Below, in pieces: positions 1-9,399 of a stretch of 64,000 nt of DNA. Both the position numbers and the translations under genes were made by a program. How positions within the stretch are numbered: the first letter of the stretch is position 1; each line of letters begins with the position of its first letter. Location of the stretch: positions 2,542,001 through 2,606,000 of the forward strand of contig NZ_PYHR01000002.1 of assembly GCF_003121705.1 (NCBI RefSeq), in the 5' to 3' direction. Origin of the DNA: Serinibacter arcticus. GTDB taxonomy: Bacteria > Actinomycetota > Actinomycetes > Actinomycetales > Beutenbergiaceae. The notes below the pieces were generated by a model that searched no databases, was not told the DNA's origin, and saw nothing but the letters and a program-made list of their open reading frames with translations.

Positions 1-2275
1 AGGCGCTGTACGACTACACGGTCGAGACGCTGACGCAGATGAAGGACGCCGGCGTCGACATCGGCATGGTCCAGATCGGCAACGAGACCACGGGCGGCGA
101 GATCGCCGGCACGCGGGGCTGGGCCAACACGGCCGACCTGTTCTCCGCCGGCTCCCGCGCGGTGCGCGACACCCTCGGCGACGACGTGAAGGTTGCCGTC
201 CACTTCACCAACCCGGAGCGGGCGAACCAGTACGCGACCATCGCGCGCGAGCTCGACCAGCGCGGCGTCGACTACGACGTCTTCCTCAGCTCCTACTACG
301 CCTTCTGGCACGGGACGCCGGAGAACCTCACCAACGTCCTGTCGCAGATCGCGACGACGTACGACAAGGAGGTCGCGGTCGCCGAGACGTCCTGGACGTA
401 CACGCTCGAGGACGGCGACGGCACCCCCAACTCGGTCCAGACGGCCAACCCCGCCTACTCGGCCACGCCGCAGGGCCAGGCGCTCGCCGTCCGTGACGTC
501 ATGCAGGCGATCGCCGACGTGCCGAACGGCAAGGGCCTCGGTACGTTCTACTGGGAGCCGGCCTGGCTGCCCGTCGGTCCGCCGACGCAGTTCGCCGAGA
601 ACTTCGCGCTCTGGGAGCGCGACGGTTCGGGCTGGGCGAGCACCTACGCGCAGGACTTCTACAAGCCGACGCCCGGCTGGTACGAGGGCATGCCCGAGAG
701 CGAGTGGGCCGACGTCTACGGCGGCTCCGGCTGGGACAACCAGGCGCTCTTCGACTTCACCGGCAAGCCGCTGGAGTCGCTGCGCGTCTACGAGTACGCG
801 GTCACCGGCTCCGTCGCCCCCGCGAGGTCGAGTCGGTCGAGCAGCCGCGCGTGTCTGTCGTCGCGGGCGCCGCGATCACGCTGCCCACGACCCTCGAGGT
901 CTCCTTCAACGACGGCACCAGCGAGCGTCAGGACGTGACCTGGTCCGACGACGTCTCGTGGATCACCGACGCCGGCACCTACACGGTGCGGGGCACGACG
1001 ACGGGCGGTCACGCCGCGACGGCCACCGTGGTGGTCCGGGCGAGCGACGCCGAGGGCACCAACCTCGTCGTGAACCCGGGCTTCGAGTCGGGCGTGGCGC
1101 CGTGGGTCGGCACCGGCACCGGCTACACGATCAGCAAGGCCGAGAACCCGTTCGCGGGTTCGCGCTCCACGCACTTCTGGGCGGCCAACGCCTACTCCTT
1201 CGCGATCGAGCAGCGCATCGAGAACGTTCCCCCGGGCCGCTACCAGCTCTCCGCCAAGGCGCAGGGCGGCGACGCCGGACCGAACGACACGCTCTCCATC
1301 TCGGCGCAGTCCGGCATCTCGACGGTCCGCGCACCGTTCACGCTCGCGGGCTTCAACGTGTGGCAGACGCCCACGACCGAGCCGCTGAACGTCGGGGCCG
1401 ACGGCGTCGTCGTCGTGCGCGCCGACCTGTCCCTCAGCCGCAACGCGTGGGGCAGCCTGGACCAGTTCCAGCTCGTCGCCGTCGCCGACGAGGTGCCGGT
1501 CGACACGGCCGCGCTCGCCGCCCTGGTGACCGAGGCCGAGGCGCTCGACCGTCCGACGTACACGCCGGAGTCGATCGCGACGCTCGACGCCGCCCTGGCG
1601 CGGGCCTCGTTCGTGCTCGGCTCCACGGCCCCCGGGCAGGAGAGCGTGGACGGCGCCGCCGCGGCGCTCACCGCCGCGCTCGCGGGCCTCGAGAAGAACG
1701 CGTTCACCGACGTGCTCGCCGACACGAAGTTCCGCACCGAGATCACGTGGCTCGCGAAGGCCGGCATCTCCACCGGCTGGGTCGACCCGGCCACGGGGGC
1801 GGCCGAGTTCCGTCCGCTCGCCCCGATCGCGCGCGACGCGATGGCGGCGTTCCTCTACCGTCTCGCCGGTTCGCCCGAGTTCGAGGAGCCGGAGGTGTCG
1901 CCGTTCGTCGACGTGTCGAAGGACAACCAGTTCTTCACCGAGATCGCGTGGCTCGCGCACGAGGGCATCTCGACCGGGTGGGTGACGCCGTCGGGCGCCG
2001 AGTTCCGCCCGCTCGAGCCGATCGCGCGCGACGCGATGGCCGCGTTCCTCTACCGGGCCGCGGACTCGCCGGAGTACACGGCTCCCGCGACGCCGTACTT
2101 CACGGACGTCCCCGCGACGAGCCAGTTCGCCACGGAGATCGCGTGGATGGTCGACGCGAAGGTCGCCACGGGCTGGGTCGGCAACGACGGCACGTCGCAC
2201 TACCTGCCGCTGGCACCGGTGGCGCGCGACGCGATGGCGGCGTTCCTGTACCGGTTCCACCACGAGGGGTTCTGA
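1..2275 (+). CDS. GH53 arabinogalactan endo-beta-1,4-galactanase with CBM, FIVAR and three SLH repeats (5' partial, frameshifted)
   Basis: Secreted endo-galactanase that would cut beta-1,4-galactan side chains of pectin at the cell surface. The reading frame is open from the window edge, so the signal peptide and first GH53 strands are missing. The GH53 acid/base motif IGNE (near base 80) and the nucleophile region VAETSW (near 380) are visible. After the catalytic domain come an Ig-like domain, a carbohydrate-binding module beginning NLVVNPGFESG (CBM61-like by position, which is common in GH53 enzymes), a FIVAR-type helical module and three SLH repeats, each ending in RDAMAAFLYR, that would anchor it to the wall. 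The frame shifts at the C-run 817-821; one extra C restores SVAPREVESVEQPRV. Downstream of it is a strong hairpin. Confidence 0.9.
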
Positions 2276-2318
2276 GGCCGGGATCCCTGACGCGGTGACC
2301 TGAGGTCGCGACGTCGGG

Positions 2319-2358
2319 CGGAGCGGGGCGGTGGGCGAGAGCCCGCCGCCCCGCTCCG
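2319..2358. terminator. Strong bidirectional hairpin terminator
   Basis: An 18-bp stem (CGGAGCGGGGCGGTGGGC paired with bases 2341-2358, one G-T wobble) with a GAGA loop lies between the convergent galactanase and anti-sigma genes. There is no clear U-tract, as is usual in high-GC actinobacteria. Confidence 0.75.
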
Positions 2359-2408
2359 TCGTTCCCGCGGGGTCCGTTCGGGGGCGACGGCGGAGATCAC
2401 CCCCGCGG

Positions 2409-2452
2409 GGGGCTGGAAGTACCCCCTGGTGGGGCTGGAAGTACCCCCTGGT
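2409..2452. repeat. Perfect tandem duplication of a 22-bp unit
   Basis: Bases 2409-2430 and 2431-2452 are identical 22-mers containing CTGGAAGTACCCCCTGG. Each unit starts with GGGG and contains CCCCC, so each could fold into a small hairpin. The repeat ends about 10 bp beyond the stop codon of the anti-sigma gene. Function unknown. Confidence 0.85.
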
Positions 2453-2462
2453 GGGGCGGCGG

Positions 2463-3203
2463 TCAGGCGAGCTGGCCGCGGACGATGCTCGCGCCCGAGT
2501 GGGCCGGGTCGCCGTTGACAGGCTCGTCGGAGATGTCGACGATCGCGAAGTCCGCGACGTCGATGCCCGGCGGCAGGTCGAACGAGCCCGCGTCGCCCGT
2601 GAGCACCCCGAGGCTGACGAGGCGCTGGAGGTCGGTCGAGATGAGCCACACCTCGCGGTAGCCCTCGTTCGGGACGTCGTCGGGGAGGTCGACGCGCAGC
2701 ACCGGACCGCCGTCGACCTCCTCGAGCACGGCGGAGCCGGAGGCGTCCCAGCCCGGCAGTGGCTCCAGCGAGGCGCTCGCCAGCTGCACGACGGCGGGGG
2801 TCGGGTCCGGCAGCACGGCCTGCACCCCGAGCACGACGGCGGCGCCCGCTGCCGCCGAGGCGGCGACCAGCAGCGGGAGGCGGGCGCGGCGCCGTCGGGC
2901 GTCGAGCGGGACCGGGGCGGGAAGGGGGCGCGCGTCGTCGGGCCGGGCCACGGGGGCCGCGGGCGCCGGGGACAACTCCGGCGCCCCGTCGGACTCGTCC
3001 GCGATCTGCGCCGCGATCCGGTCCCACACCCGCGCGGGCGGGGCGACGAGCGGCGCGACGACGCGGGCGCCGTCGACGACGTCCGTCAGCGAGGCCAGCT
3101 CCGCGCGGCACAGCTCGCAGATGTCGAGGTGCTCGGCGTCGGTCGGGGACGGCGCCTCGCCGAGGGCGACGAGGGCGAGGTCCTCGGGGTCAGAGTGCGG
3201 CAT
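2463..3203 (-). CDS. Anti-sigma factor, RskA-like
   Basis: A 246-residue membrane anti-sigma factor expected to bind and silence the ECF sigma factor encoded just upstream. The N-terminal cytoplasmic part has an HxxxCxxC-type zinc motif (HLDICELC, residues about 26-33). A proline-rich linker, one membrane helix (about residues 110-130, LPLLVAASAAAGAAVVLGV) and an extracellular RskA C-terminal domain (GYREVWLISTD, PPGIDVADFAIVDIS) follow. The ATG overlaps the end of the sigma gene by 14 bp, so the two are translationally coupled. Release probably depends on regulated proteolysis of the membrane segment, as for the RskA family. Confidence 0.88.
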   Translation of the reverse strand: MPHSDPEDLALVALGEAPSPTDAEHLDICELCRAELASLTDVVDGARVVAPLVAPPARVWDRIAAQIADESDGAPELSPAPAAPVARPDDARPLPAPVPLDARRRRARLPLLVAASAAAGAAVVLGVQAVLPDPTPAVVQLASASLEPLPGWDASGSAVLEEVDGGPVLRVDLPDDVPNEGYREVWLISTDLQRLVSLGVLTGDAGSFDLPPGIDVADFAIVDISDEPVNGDPAHSGASIVRGQLA

Positions 3204-3786
3204 CGGGCACCTCCCATCTCTCACGCAGACGTAGCAGGCTACGTCGGATGTGGCTCTTGACCGTGCCGAGCGGGATCCCGGTCCGCGCGGCGATCTGGTG
3301 GTGGGTGAGGTCCTCGTAGAACGCGAGCGCGACGATCGCGCCCTGCGGTTCGCCGAGGCTGGCGATCGCGTCGGCCACGACGACGGTCCGCACCACCGCG
3401 TCCGCGGTGTCCCGGTCGGGGGCCGGGGAGGTGAGGGCGTCGGCCGCGAGAGTCCGGACCCCCTCGCGCTGCCGGGTGCGGCGCGTGAGTGCGTCGGCGA
3501 CGGCGTGCCGGGTGATGCCGACGATCCAGGCGGGCAGTGCGCCGCGCTCCGGGTCGAACTTCGCCCGCGTCCGCCACGCCTCGACGAACACGTGCTGGGT
3601 GAGGTCCTCGGCGTCGCCGGCGTTGCCGAGCGCACGCAGCGCGAGCGTGTGCACCAGGGGCGACCAGCGGTCGTAGACCTCGCGCACGGCCTCGGCGTCG
3701 CCCCGGCGGAAGGCGGCGGTGAGCGGATCCTCCACTGCACTCACCTCCGGGGCCGGACGCGCTCGTCCTCGAGCTGGCTGCGTCAT
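3190..3786 (-). CDS. ECF RNA polymerase sigma factor, SigK-like
   Basis: A 198-residue group-4 sigma factor. Region 2 is seen around AVREVYDRWSPLVHTLAL and DAEDLTQHVFVEAW, and region 4 helix-turn-helix around THHQIAARTGIPLGTVKSHI. There is no extra domain. It is encoded between a class F sortase and an RskA-type anti-sigma factor, so it probably controls envelope functions and its own operon. The ATG at 3786 gives a 6-bp gap to the sortase gene; an internal GTG preceded by GGAGG (near 3742, VSAVEDPL) is an alternative start. Assignment to the SigK group rests on the RskA-type partner and is less certain than the ECF assignment. Confidence 0.9.
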   Translation of the reverse strand: MTQPARGRARPAPEVSAVEDPLTAAFRRGDAEAVREVYDRWSPLVHTLALRALGNAGDAEDLTQHVFVEAWRTRAKFDPERGALPAWIVGITRHAVADALTRRTRQREGVRTLAADALTSPAPDRDTADAVVRTVVVADAIASLGEPQGAIVALAFYEDLTHHQIAARTGIPLGTVKSHIRRSLLRLRERWEVPDAAL

Positions 3787-3792
3787 CGGCCC

Positions 3793-4530
3793 CTACACCG
3801 GAACCGCGGTGACGACGACGTTCGAACGATAGCTGTTCGCGGCCTCGTCCCACACGCCTCCGCACGTGATGAGGACCAGGTGCGGCTCGCCGTCGCGCAC
3901 GAAGTACGGGGTGAGGTCGAGCGTCTGCTTCTCCAGCACCTCCACGGAGGTGACGCGGTAGGGGTGCTCGGTGCCGTCGGCGCCGGTCACGACGACGATC
4001 TCGTCGCCGCCCAGCGCCTTGAGGCGGCTGAAGGGTCCGCGGGGGGTGATCTCCGAGCCGGCGTGCGCCAGGATCACGGTCGCGCCGCGGTCAGCGCCGA
4101 CGCCGGGACCGAAGCGGTACCAGCCGGCGTCGTTCGCGTCGGGCGGCACCTCGGTCTGGCCGTCGGGTGCGATGCCGACCGGGATGACGGGCACGTCGAC
4201 GTCGGCCGCCTCGACCCTGACCTCGGTCGGGGGAGTGCCGAGCGCGGTGGCGGCGAGCGGGGCGGTCGCGTCGAGCATCGGGACGTCGGTGGGGGCGGGC
4301 GCTGCTGGGGCCGGCGACGCGGGGGCGGCGGGCGCCGGGGGCGCAGGGGTGGGCCCCGCCGTCGTCGCCCCCGAGGAGGACGACGACGGCGAGGCCTCGC
4401 TCCCGCCGTCGCTCCCGGCGCTGCTCGCCCCACCGCACGCGGTGAGGGAGAGCGCCAGGGCGACGACGAGAGCGGTGGGGCCGGCCGCGCGGCAGGGGGT
4501 CCGCGCGGCCGACGTGGGACGAGGGCTCAT
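3793..4530 (-). CDS. Class F sortase
   Basis: A 245-residue exported transpeptidase. The N-terminus has a lipoprotein-like signal (VVALALSLTACGG), followed by a Ser/Ala/Pro-rich linker to about residue 80 and a sortase beta-barrel. Catalytic His is in VILAHAGS, Cys in LVLITCGG and the Arg in SYRSNVVV. Class F enzymes join sorting-signal proteins to the wall. The obvious partner is the DUF4397 protein encoded 5 bp upstream, whose C-terminus has a membrane helix and basic tail but no clear LPxTG motif, so that pairing is inferred from context only. Confidence 0.88.
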   Translation of the reverse strand: MSPRPTSAARTPCRAAGPTALVVALALSLTACGGASSAGSDGGSEASPSSSSSGATTAGPTPAPPAPAAPASPAPAAPAPTDVPMLDATAPLAATALGTPPTEVRVEAADVDVPVIPVGIAPDGQTEVPPDANDAGWYRFGPGVGADRGATVILAHAGSEITPRGPFSRLKALGGDEIVVVTGADGTEHPYRVTSVEVLEKQTLDLTPYFVRDGEPHLVLITCGGVWDEAANSYRSNVVVTAVPV

Positions 4531-4535
4531 CCGAC

Positions 4536-5351
4536 CTAGCGGCCCTCGGTGGTGGTGGTGCGGCGCGCGAGCACGACGCCGGCACCGGCGACGGCCAGCA
4601 GGCCCGCGCCGATCAGGAGCGCCGGGGAGACGCCGCCGTCGGGCACGCGTACCTCACCGGTGGGCACGCCGCCGGGGGCGGAGTGGCCGGCGGCGACGGT
4701 CTGGGTGGCGAGGGCGAGGCTGTCGCCCTCGAGGCTGCCCCACGCGTAGACGATCGTGAGCGTGCCGTCGGTGACCGGCACGTCGGCCGGGCCGATCAGC
4801 GGCTCGGTCGTCCCGGCCGCGGCGACGGCGGCCGACACGGTCGAGGCGGGCAGGTTCAGCGTGGCCTCGTCGGGGTTCTCGAGACCGGAGACGACGGCGG
4901 CGCCACCGGCCAGGACGTCGACGGCGGGGGCGGCCGCGACGTGGCGGACGGTCAGGCGGCCCTCGCCCGCGGCGGTGGCCGAGGTGTCGTTGGTGAACAG
5001 CGTCGCGGTGGGGGTGCCGGCCGCGTCGAGGTGCGCGACGGCGGTGTAGCTGGTGCCGCCGGTCAGGGGCAGGTCGATCGGGCCGATGACCGGCGCGGAC
5101 GCGTCGGCGGCGTCGGCGGCCGTGATCGCCACGCTGTAGATGCCCGCGGGCAGCTCGAGCGGGCCGGCGAGGGTGCCGGGGGCGAAGTCGTCGAGGGTGA
5201 GGGCACCGTTGACGTACACGTCGACGGTGGTGTCCGGCACGGCGTGCAGGACGGACAGCTGGGCGTCGCCGGGTGCTGCGAGGGCGGGGGAGGCGGAGAC
5301 CGCCAGGATCACGGCACCGAGGCCGAGGGTGAGGGGAGTGCGCAGACGCAT
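4536..5351 (-). CDS. Secreted DUF4397 protein with C-terminal membrane anchor
   Basis: A 271-residue surface protein: signal peptide (about residues 1-25, cleaved after ASPALAAP), two DUF4397 repeats (starting near LSVLHAVPDTTVDVYVNG and LTVRHVAAAPAVDVLAGG), then a linker and a C-terminal membrane helix (SPALLIGAGLLAVAGAGVVL) followed by RRTTTTEGR. The layout is that of a wall- or membrane-anchored adhesin-like protein. AAGGAG lies 7 bases before the ATG. It is the first gene of the operon with sortase, sigma factor and anti-sigma factor, so it is a likely member of the sigma regulon. Confidence 0.85.
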   Translation of the reverse strand: MRLRTPLTLGLGAVILAVSASPALAAPGDAQLSVLHAVPDTTVDVYVNGALTLDDFAPGTLAGPLELPAGIYSVAITAADAADASAPVIGPIDLPLTGGTSYTAVAHLDAAGTPTATLFTNDTSATAAGEGRLTVRHVAAAPAVDVLAGGAAVVSGLENPDEATLNLPASTVSAAVAAAGTTEPLIGPADVPVTDGTLTIVYAWGSLEGDSLALATQTVAAGHSAPGGVPTGEVRVPDGGVSPALLIGAGLLAVAGAGVVLARRTTTTEGR

Positions 5352-5390
5352 TTCAGTGCTCCTTCGTCGCTGACGCCGGGTGAGGGCGCG

Positions 5391-5415
5391 ATCGGTCTGA
5401 CGTGGAGTACTTCCC
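5391..5415 (-). promoter_or_regulatory. Candidate ECF-type promoter of the sigma operon
   Basis: On the minus strand GGGAA (5415-5411), a 16-bp spacer and CGAT (5394-5391) match the usual GGAA-N16-CGT pattern of ECF promoters and sit about 40 bp before the DUF4397 start. This would allow autoregulation. Evidence is pattern only. Confidence 0.35.
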
Positions 5416-5474
5416 TGGACGGGACGGGTTTGGATGCAGCGCGGCACCACCGATCGAGATCGGGGTCGAGGCGG

Positions 5475-5480
5475 TAGCGT
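5475..5480 (+). promoter_or_regulatory. Leaderless -10 element of the CdaR-like gene
   Basis: TAGCGT followed by 6 bases and the GTG at 5487. There is no Shine-Dalgarno sequence, consistent with a transcript starting at the start codon. Confidence 0.5.
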
Positions 5481-5486
5481 CGCGGC

Positions 5487-6582
5487 GTGACCAGCGCCGA
5501 GGTGAGCGAGCCGCTCAGCAGCGAGCTCGCGCAGCGCGTCGTCGACACCGTCACCACCCGGATGGACCGTCACGTCAACGTGATGGACTCCCACGGCGTC
5601 ATCATCGCCTCGTCCGATCCGGAGCGGATCGGCACCCTGCACCACGGTGCGACGCGCGTGATCGCCGAGGCCCGCGCCGTCACCGTGACGGTGCCCGAAG
5701 CGGGCTCGTCCGACCGTCCCGGGGTCAACGAGCCGCTGGTCGTGGACGGTCGGCTGGTCGGTGTCGTCGGGGTGACCGGGGATCCGCGCGAGGTCGGCCA
5801 GCTCGCGACCGTCGTCGCGCTCGGGGTGCAGCTGCTCATCGTTCAGGAGCGCTCCTACGACGCCGCGACGAGGCGCGCGACGGCGGCCCGGGAGCTCCTC
5901 GCCGCGCTCACCTCCGGCCAGCTCGAGGCCGCGGAGGTCGGCTCGCTGCTGCGCGTCGCGGGCCTGGGCACGGGGCCGTGGACGCTGAGCGTCTGGGCCG
6001 AGGCCGACCTCGACGCCGGTGCCGGCGGTGGCCGCCGGAGCGCGCCCCCCGCGAACTCGTCGGCCCTCGTCGCCGACCTCAACGCGCGCGAACACCACCG
6101 CCGCCGTGCTGCACGGCCTGCTCTGGATCCTCACCCGCGCGCCGCACGCGCCCGACGTGCCCGGCGCGCGCGGGCTGCGCGTCGCCGCCGTCCCGGGGGC
6201 CGGCGCGCTCCTGGCGCACGCCCTCGACCTGCGCGCGCTGGCGCCGTACCCGCGCCTGCTTCCTGTCGGGGGTGCGGACGTCGACGGCGGGGCGGCGCTC
6301 CTGCTCGGGCTCGGTCACCTCCCGCTCGCGTCGCTGCAGCGGCGGGCCGACGACGTCGCGCGCCTGTCGCCGTCGGACGCCGAGACGGTCGTGGCGATGG
6401 CCGGGGCGACGACGCTCGCCGCCGCGGCCGCCGCGCTGTTCGTCCACCGCAACACGCTGGTGCAGCGCCTGGCGCGGATCGGTGAGCGGACCGGGCTCGA
6501 CCCGCGGGTGCCGACCGACCTCGCGGCGCTCCGGCTCGGGCTGCTGGCGCGCGAGGCGCTGGGGGAGGGCGCGGCGGGCTGA
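5487..6582 (+). CDS. cdaR: CdaR-type sugar-diacid/glycerate regulator (frameshifted)
   Basis: A transcription activator of the CdaR family, which elsewhere senses glycerate or sugar diacids. The N-terminal diacid-recognition domain is clear (MDRHVNVMDSHGVIIASSDP, residues 30-50, and LVVDGRLVGVVGVTGDP). The C-terminal PucR-type HTH is in another frame (LAAAAAALFVHRNTLVQRL). The frame changes in the CG repeat 6083-6090; removing one base (or adding two) joins LVADLNAR to NTTAAVLHG and gives about 364 residues, close to family length. Glycerate kinase and a GntP permease, its likely targets, are 2.8 kb downstream on the same strand. A broken gene rather than a sequencing error cannot be excluded. 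Confidence 0.8.
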
Positions 6583-6591
6583 GTCCCGCCG
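6572..6591. terminator. Short hairpin between convergent genes
   Basis: CGGCGGG (6572-6578) pairs with CCCGCCG (6585-6591) around a 6-base loop, overlapping the CdaR stop codon and facing the convergent gene ending at 6598. Confidence 0.4.
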
Positions 6592-6597
6592 GCGCGG

Positions 6598-7155
6598 TCA
6601 GGCCAGCGGGGAACCAGCCGCGGCGGACCGCGGTTGCGGCACGGTCTCGGCCGCCACCTGGTCCCAGTACGCCGCGATCTCGCTGCCCCGGCGGATCACG
6701 GCCTCCGCGCCCGGCGGAGCCGGCCACAGCTGGAGGAGGTAGCGGTCGATATCCTCCGAGCCGTCCGAGACGTCCGTCTCGCGGGCGGCGTCCATCCCGC
6801 GCGCGAGCCACCGGGCGCGGTGCGGCCCGGCCGGGAGGTCGAGGGGGTGGAGGGCGTCGAACGACGTCAGCGCGTAGTCGGCGTCGGCGAGATCGACGGA
6901 CACCTCGACGACGTCCTCCCAGTCCTCCGCGGGCACCGGTGCCGGGGGTTCGGCGAGCAGCTCGACGCGCACGGGCACGCGTCCGGTGTGGAGCCCGGTG
7001 ATCATCGCGAGGACGCCGGGGTGGGCCGCGCCGCAGAGCCCGTTGGCCTGGCCGGCCCGGGCGTCGATCAGGTCGATCTCCGCGTCGGCCTCGGAGGGCT
7101 GGAGGTAGAGGAACCCGTAGTGCACCTCGACGCCCCCGTCGAACAGCACGTCCAT
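6598..7155 (-). CDS. Hypothetical acidic protein, immunity-like context
   Basis: A 185-residue soluble acidic protein without signal peptide or membrane helix. It starts 2 bp after the end of the upstream Sel1/hypothetical gene, so the two form an operon. Recognisable segments are VHYGFLYLQPSEAD, GLCGAAHPGVLAMITGLHTG and a C-terminal DRYLLQLWPAPPGAE; similar proteins occur widely in actinobacteria without assigned function, as far as I recall. Its small acidic nature and position directly after a possible toxin-like gene suggest an immunity role, but nothing in the sequence proves it. Confidence 0.6.
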   Translation of the reverse strand: MDVLFDGGVEVHYGFLYLQPSEADAEIDLIDARAGQANGLCGAAHPGVLAMITGLHTGRVPVRVELLAEPPAPVPAEDWEDVVEVSVDLADADYALTSFDALHPLDLPAGPHRARWLARGMDAARETDVSDGSEDIDRYLLQLWPAPPGAEAVIRRGSEIAAYWDQVAAETVPQPRSAAAGSPLA

Positions 7156-7157
7156 GC

Positions 7158-9196
7158 TCAGCCCCTGCCGTCGAGCGCTGCGACGACCCGCTGCCGCAGG
7201 GCGTCGGGCAGCGCGGCGGTGGCGCCCTCGAGGTCGAAGCCGAGGTCCCGCGCCTCCAGCAGCAGATGACCTGCGCGATCGGCGTCGGGCCGTGTGCCCT
7301 CGCCGGTGAGCGTCATGACGCCGGCGGTCCAGGCGGCACGAGCGTGCCCCTGCTCGGCCGCGCGCACGTACAGCTCGAGGGCGCGCGCAGAGTCCTGCGG
7401 CCGCCCACGGCCCGTCGCGTGCTCGGCGGCCACGTTGTACAGCGCCCGCGGGTGCCCGACGGCCGCCGCGCGGTCGAGGTGGTCGCGGGAGCGGGCGTCG
7501 TCCTGGGGCATCCCGCGGCCGGTGGCCGCCAGCACCGACAGCTCGAACAGGGCGTCGGCGTTGCCGGCGGCGGCCGAGGTCTCGAGGTCGGCCGCCGAGG
7601 CCGCCCAGTCCTGCGGGTAGCCGTAGCCCTGGCCCCGTATCCAGCCGCGCAGGAGGTGGGCGGCGCCGTCGGGATCGTCGACGACGAGCTCCTCGAGACG
7701 CGCGACGGCGGGGCCCGCGGGCTCGACGCGCGCGAAGTAGTCGCGGCGGACCCAGATCAGCGCCGCGAGGCGCGAGCCCTTCCGGTCGGCGGCGAGATAG
7801 GCGTCCTTCATCACGGACTCGGCATCCGGCGGCAGGATCCCGAGCAGGTGCTCGTTGCGCGCGAACGCGCCCTGGATCCCGTGCGCCGCCTCGAGGAGCT
7901 GCTCGGCGCTCGCGGACCGGTCCGCGAGGGTGGCGCGGGCGTGCTCGTAGTCGGTGAGGCGGCGGGGCGGGGTCGTGGGGCGGTGGCCGGAGCGGGCGCG
8001 CTCAGCGGCGTCACCGTCCCGTCCGCCGCCACCTCGAGGAGCGTCCCGACCGGGTGCGAGAGGAACGGCGTGACCCACGGTGCCACGCGGTGCACCTCGT
8101 GCGCCGCGACGAGGGGGAGGTCCGCGCCGTCGTCGTCCACCGAGGTGGTGAGCAGCCAGCCCGTGTCGCCGTCGGCGCGCGAACGGCGACGGAGCACCGC
8201 GCGACCGCGCTCGACGATCTCGGGACGCCACCGCAGGTGGTCGACCAGGTGGATGGGGTCGCGCCGGACGCCGGCCGCCACGCGCATCTCGGCCTCGCGC
8301 AGCTCGAGCATCGGATCGACGTCCCAGGTGAGCGCCTTGATGCCGGGCTTGGTCAGGTCGGTCGTGGCGAGCCGGAGGTCGCTGCCCGACGACGCGACGG
8401 CGGCCCACGAGAAGCTGTTCCACACCGCGCTGCGGGCGTGCAGGTCCTCGCTCCGGGCGAAGTACTCGAGGATCTCCAGCGCCCGTCCCTGCAGCTCGGG
8501 CCGTGTCTCGGTCCAGATGCGGACCCCGCGCGGCGAGCGGACGTCGACGACCACCCGGGCCGGGGGCGTGCTCGGCGGCCCGTCCGTCCACCACCGGATC
8601 GCGCCGATCTCCGGGGGCCAGGCGAAGTTCCGCCCGATCAGCGGGTCGACGGCCTGGATCCCCTCGGCGGTGACGGCCGCCATGAACCAGTGGCCGGGGC
8701 CGTGGGCCCGGTCGATGCCGACGAAGACCCACGACCCGACCCCGCCGCGCGACAGCCGGGCCTCGATCTCCTCGGGCGTGGTCTGCTGGAACGGGCCGCG
8801 TCCCAGGGCGCCGATCGCGTCCGCGCCGGGGTCCTCCCGGGGGACCTTCGTGGGTGTGCGGCCGGTCGTGGCGGCGGCGTAGGCCATGAGGTTCGACCCG
8901 GCGTGGATCAGGCGCGCCGCCTCGGCGTCGTCGGTGCGCATGCCGCGGTTGAAGGCGGTCAGCATCAGCTCCTGCGAGAGGGCCGAGTCGGCGACCATCG
9001 CGTTCCCGGCGAAGTCCATCAGCAGCTGCGGTCCGCCCCGGCCCGGGGTCCAGACGTGGACGGCTCCGGGCAGGATCGCCGAGTGGCGGGCCGCGGTCTC
9101 GCGGTCGATCCGCAGCAGGCGCGTGGCGGTGTCAGCGAGTCCGGGCAGCTCGGTCCAGTGCTTCATGGCGGACGGATCGGAGGGAGGCGTCGTCAT
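7158..9196 (-). CDS. Large hypothetical protein with C-terminal Sel1 repeats (frameshifted)
   Basis: The N-terminal 400 or so residues (from MTTPPSDPSAMKHWTELPG at 9196) have no clear family. A segment GVGSWVFVGIDRAHGPGHWF followed by QAVDP recalls the His and Asp parts of papain-like Tox-PL toxin domains, but I find no matching catalytic Cys. Around 7977-7980 the frame degenerates into Pro/Ser/Arg-rich sequence; one extra C in the minus-strand CCCC run joins PATAP to TTPPRRLTDYEHARATL. The second part then carries Sel1-type helical repeats (AGNADALFELSVLAATGRGMPQ, VGHPRALYNVAAEHATGRGR, QGHARAAWTAGVMTLTGEG). Restored length is about 679 residues. If the shift is real, two separate proteins would result and the Sel1 part would lack a good start codon. 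Confidence 0.6.
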
Positions 9197-9202
9197 TCGT
9201 CG

Positions 9203-9208
9203 ACTCTA
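9203..9208 (-). promoter_or_regulatory. Leaderless -10 element
   Basis: On the minus strand TAGAGT, then 6 bases, then the ATG at 9196. No ribosome-binding site is present. Confidence 0.45.
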
Positions 9209-9386
9209 CGAAAGGAGCGTGGGCCGGGTCGGAACGGATGTGCGTCGGGTGTCGCCGGACCCCGGCCGCCGGGGTGACCACCGACGCGGCAGCACCGGCC
9301 GTAATTGGGCAGAACGCCCTGCCCCGCCCCGATCGACGGAGGAACATCGGTGCATCCTGCCGTAGTCCTGTGGCCCACCTCACGCC

Positions 9387-9392
9387 TAGCGT
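9387..9392 (+). promoter_or_regulatory. Leaderless -10 element of the glycerate kinase gene
   Basis: TAGCGT followed by TCCCGTC and the ATG at 9400, which supports MPNDELSG as the true N-terminus over upstream in-frame starts. Confidence 0.5.
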
Positions 9393-9399
9393 TCCCGTC

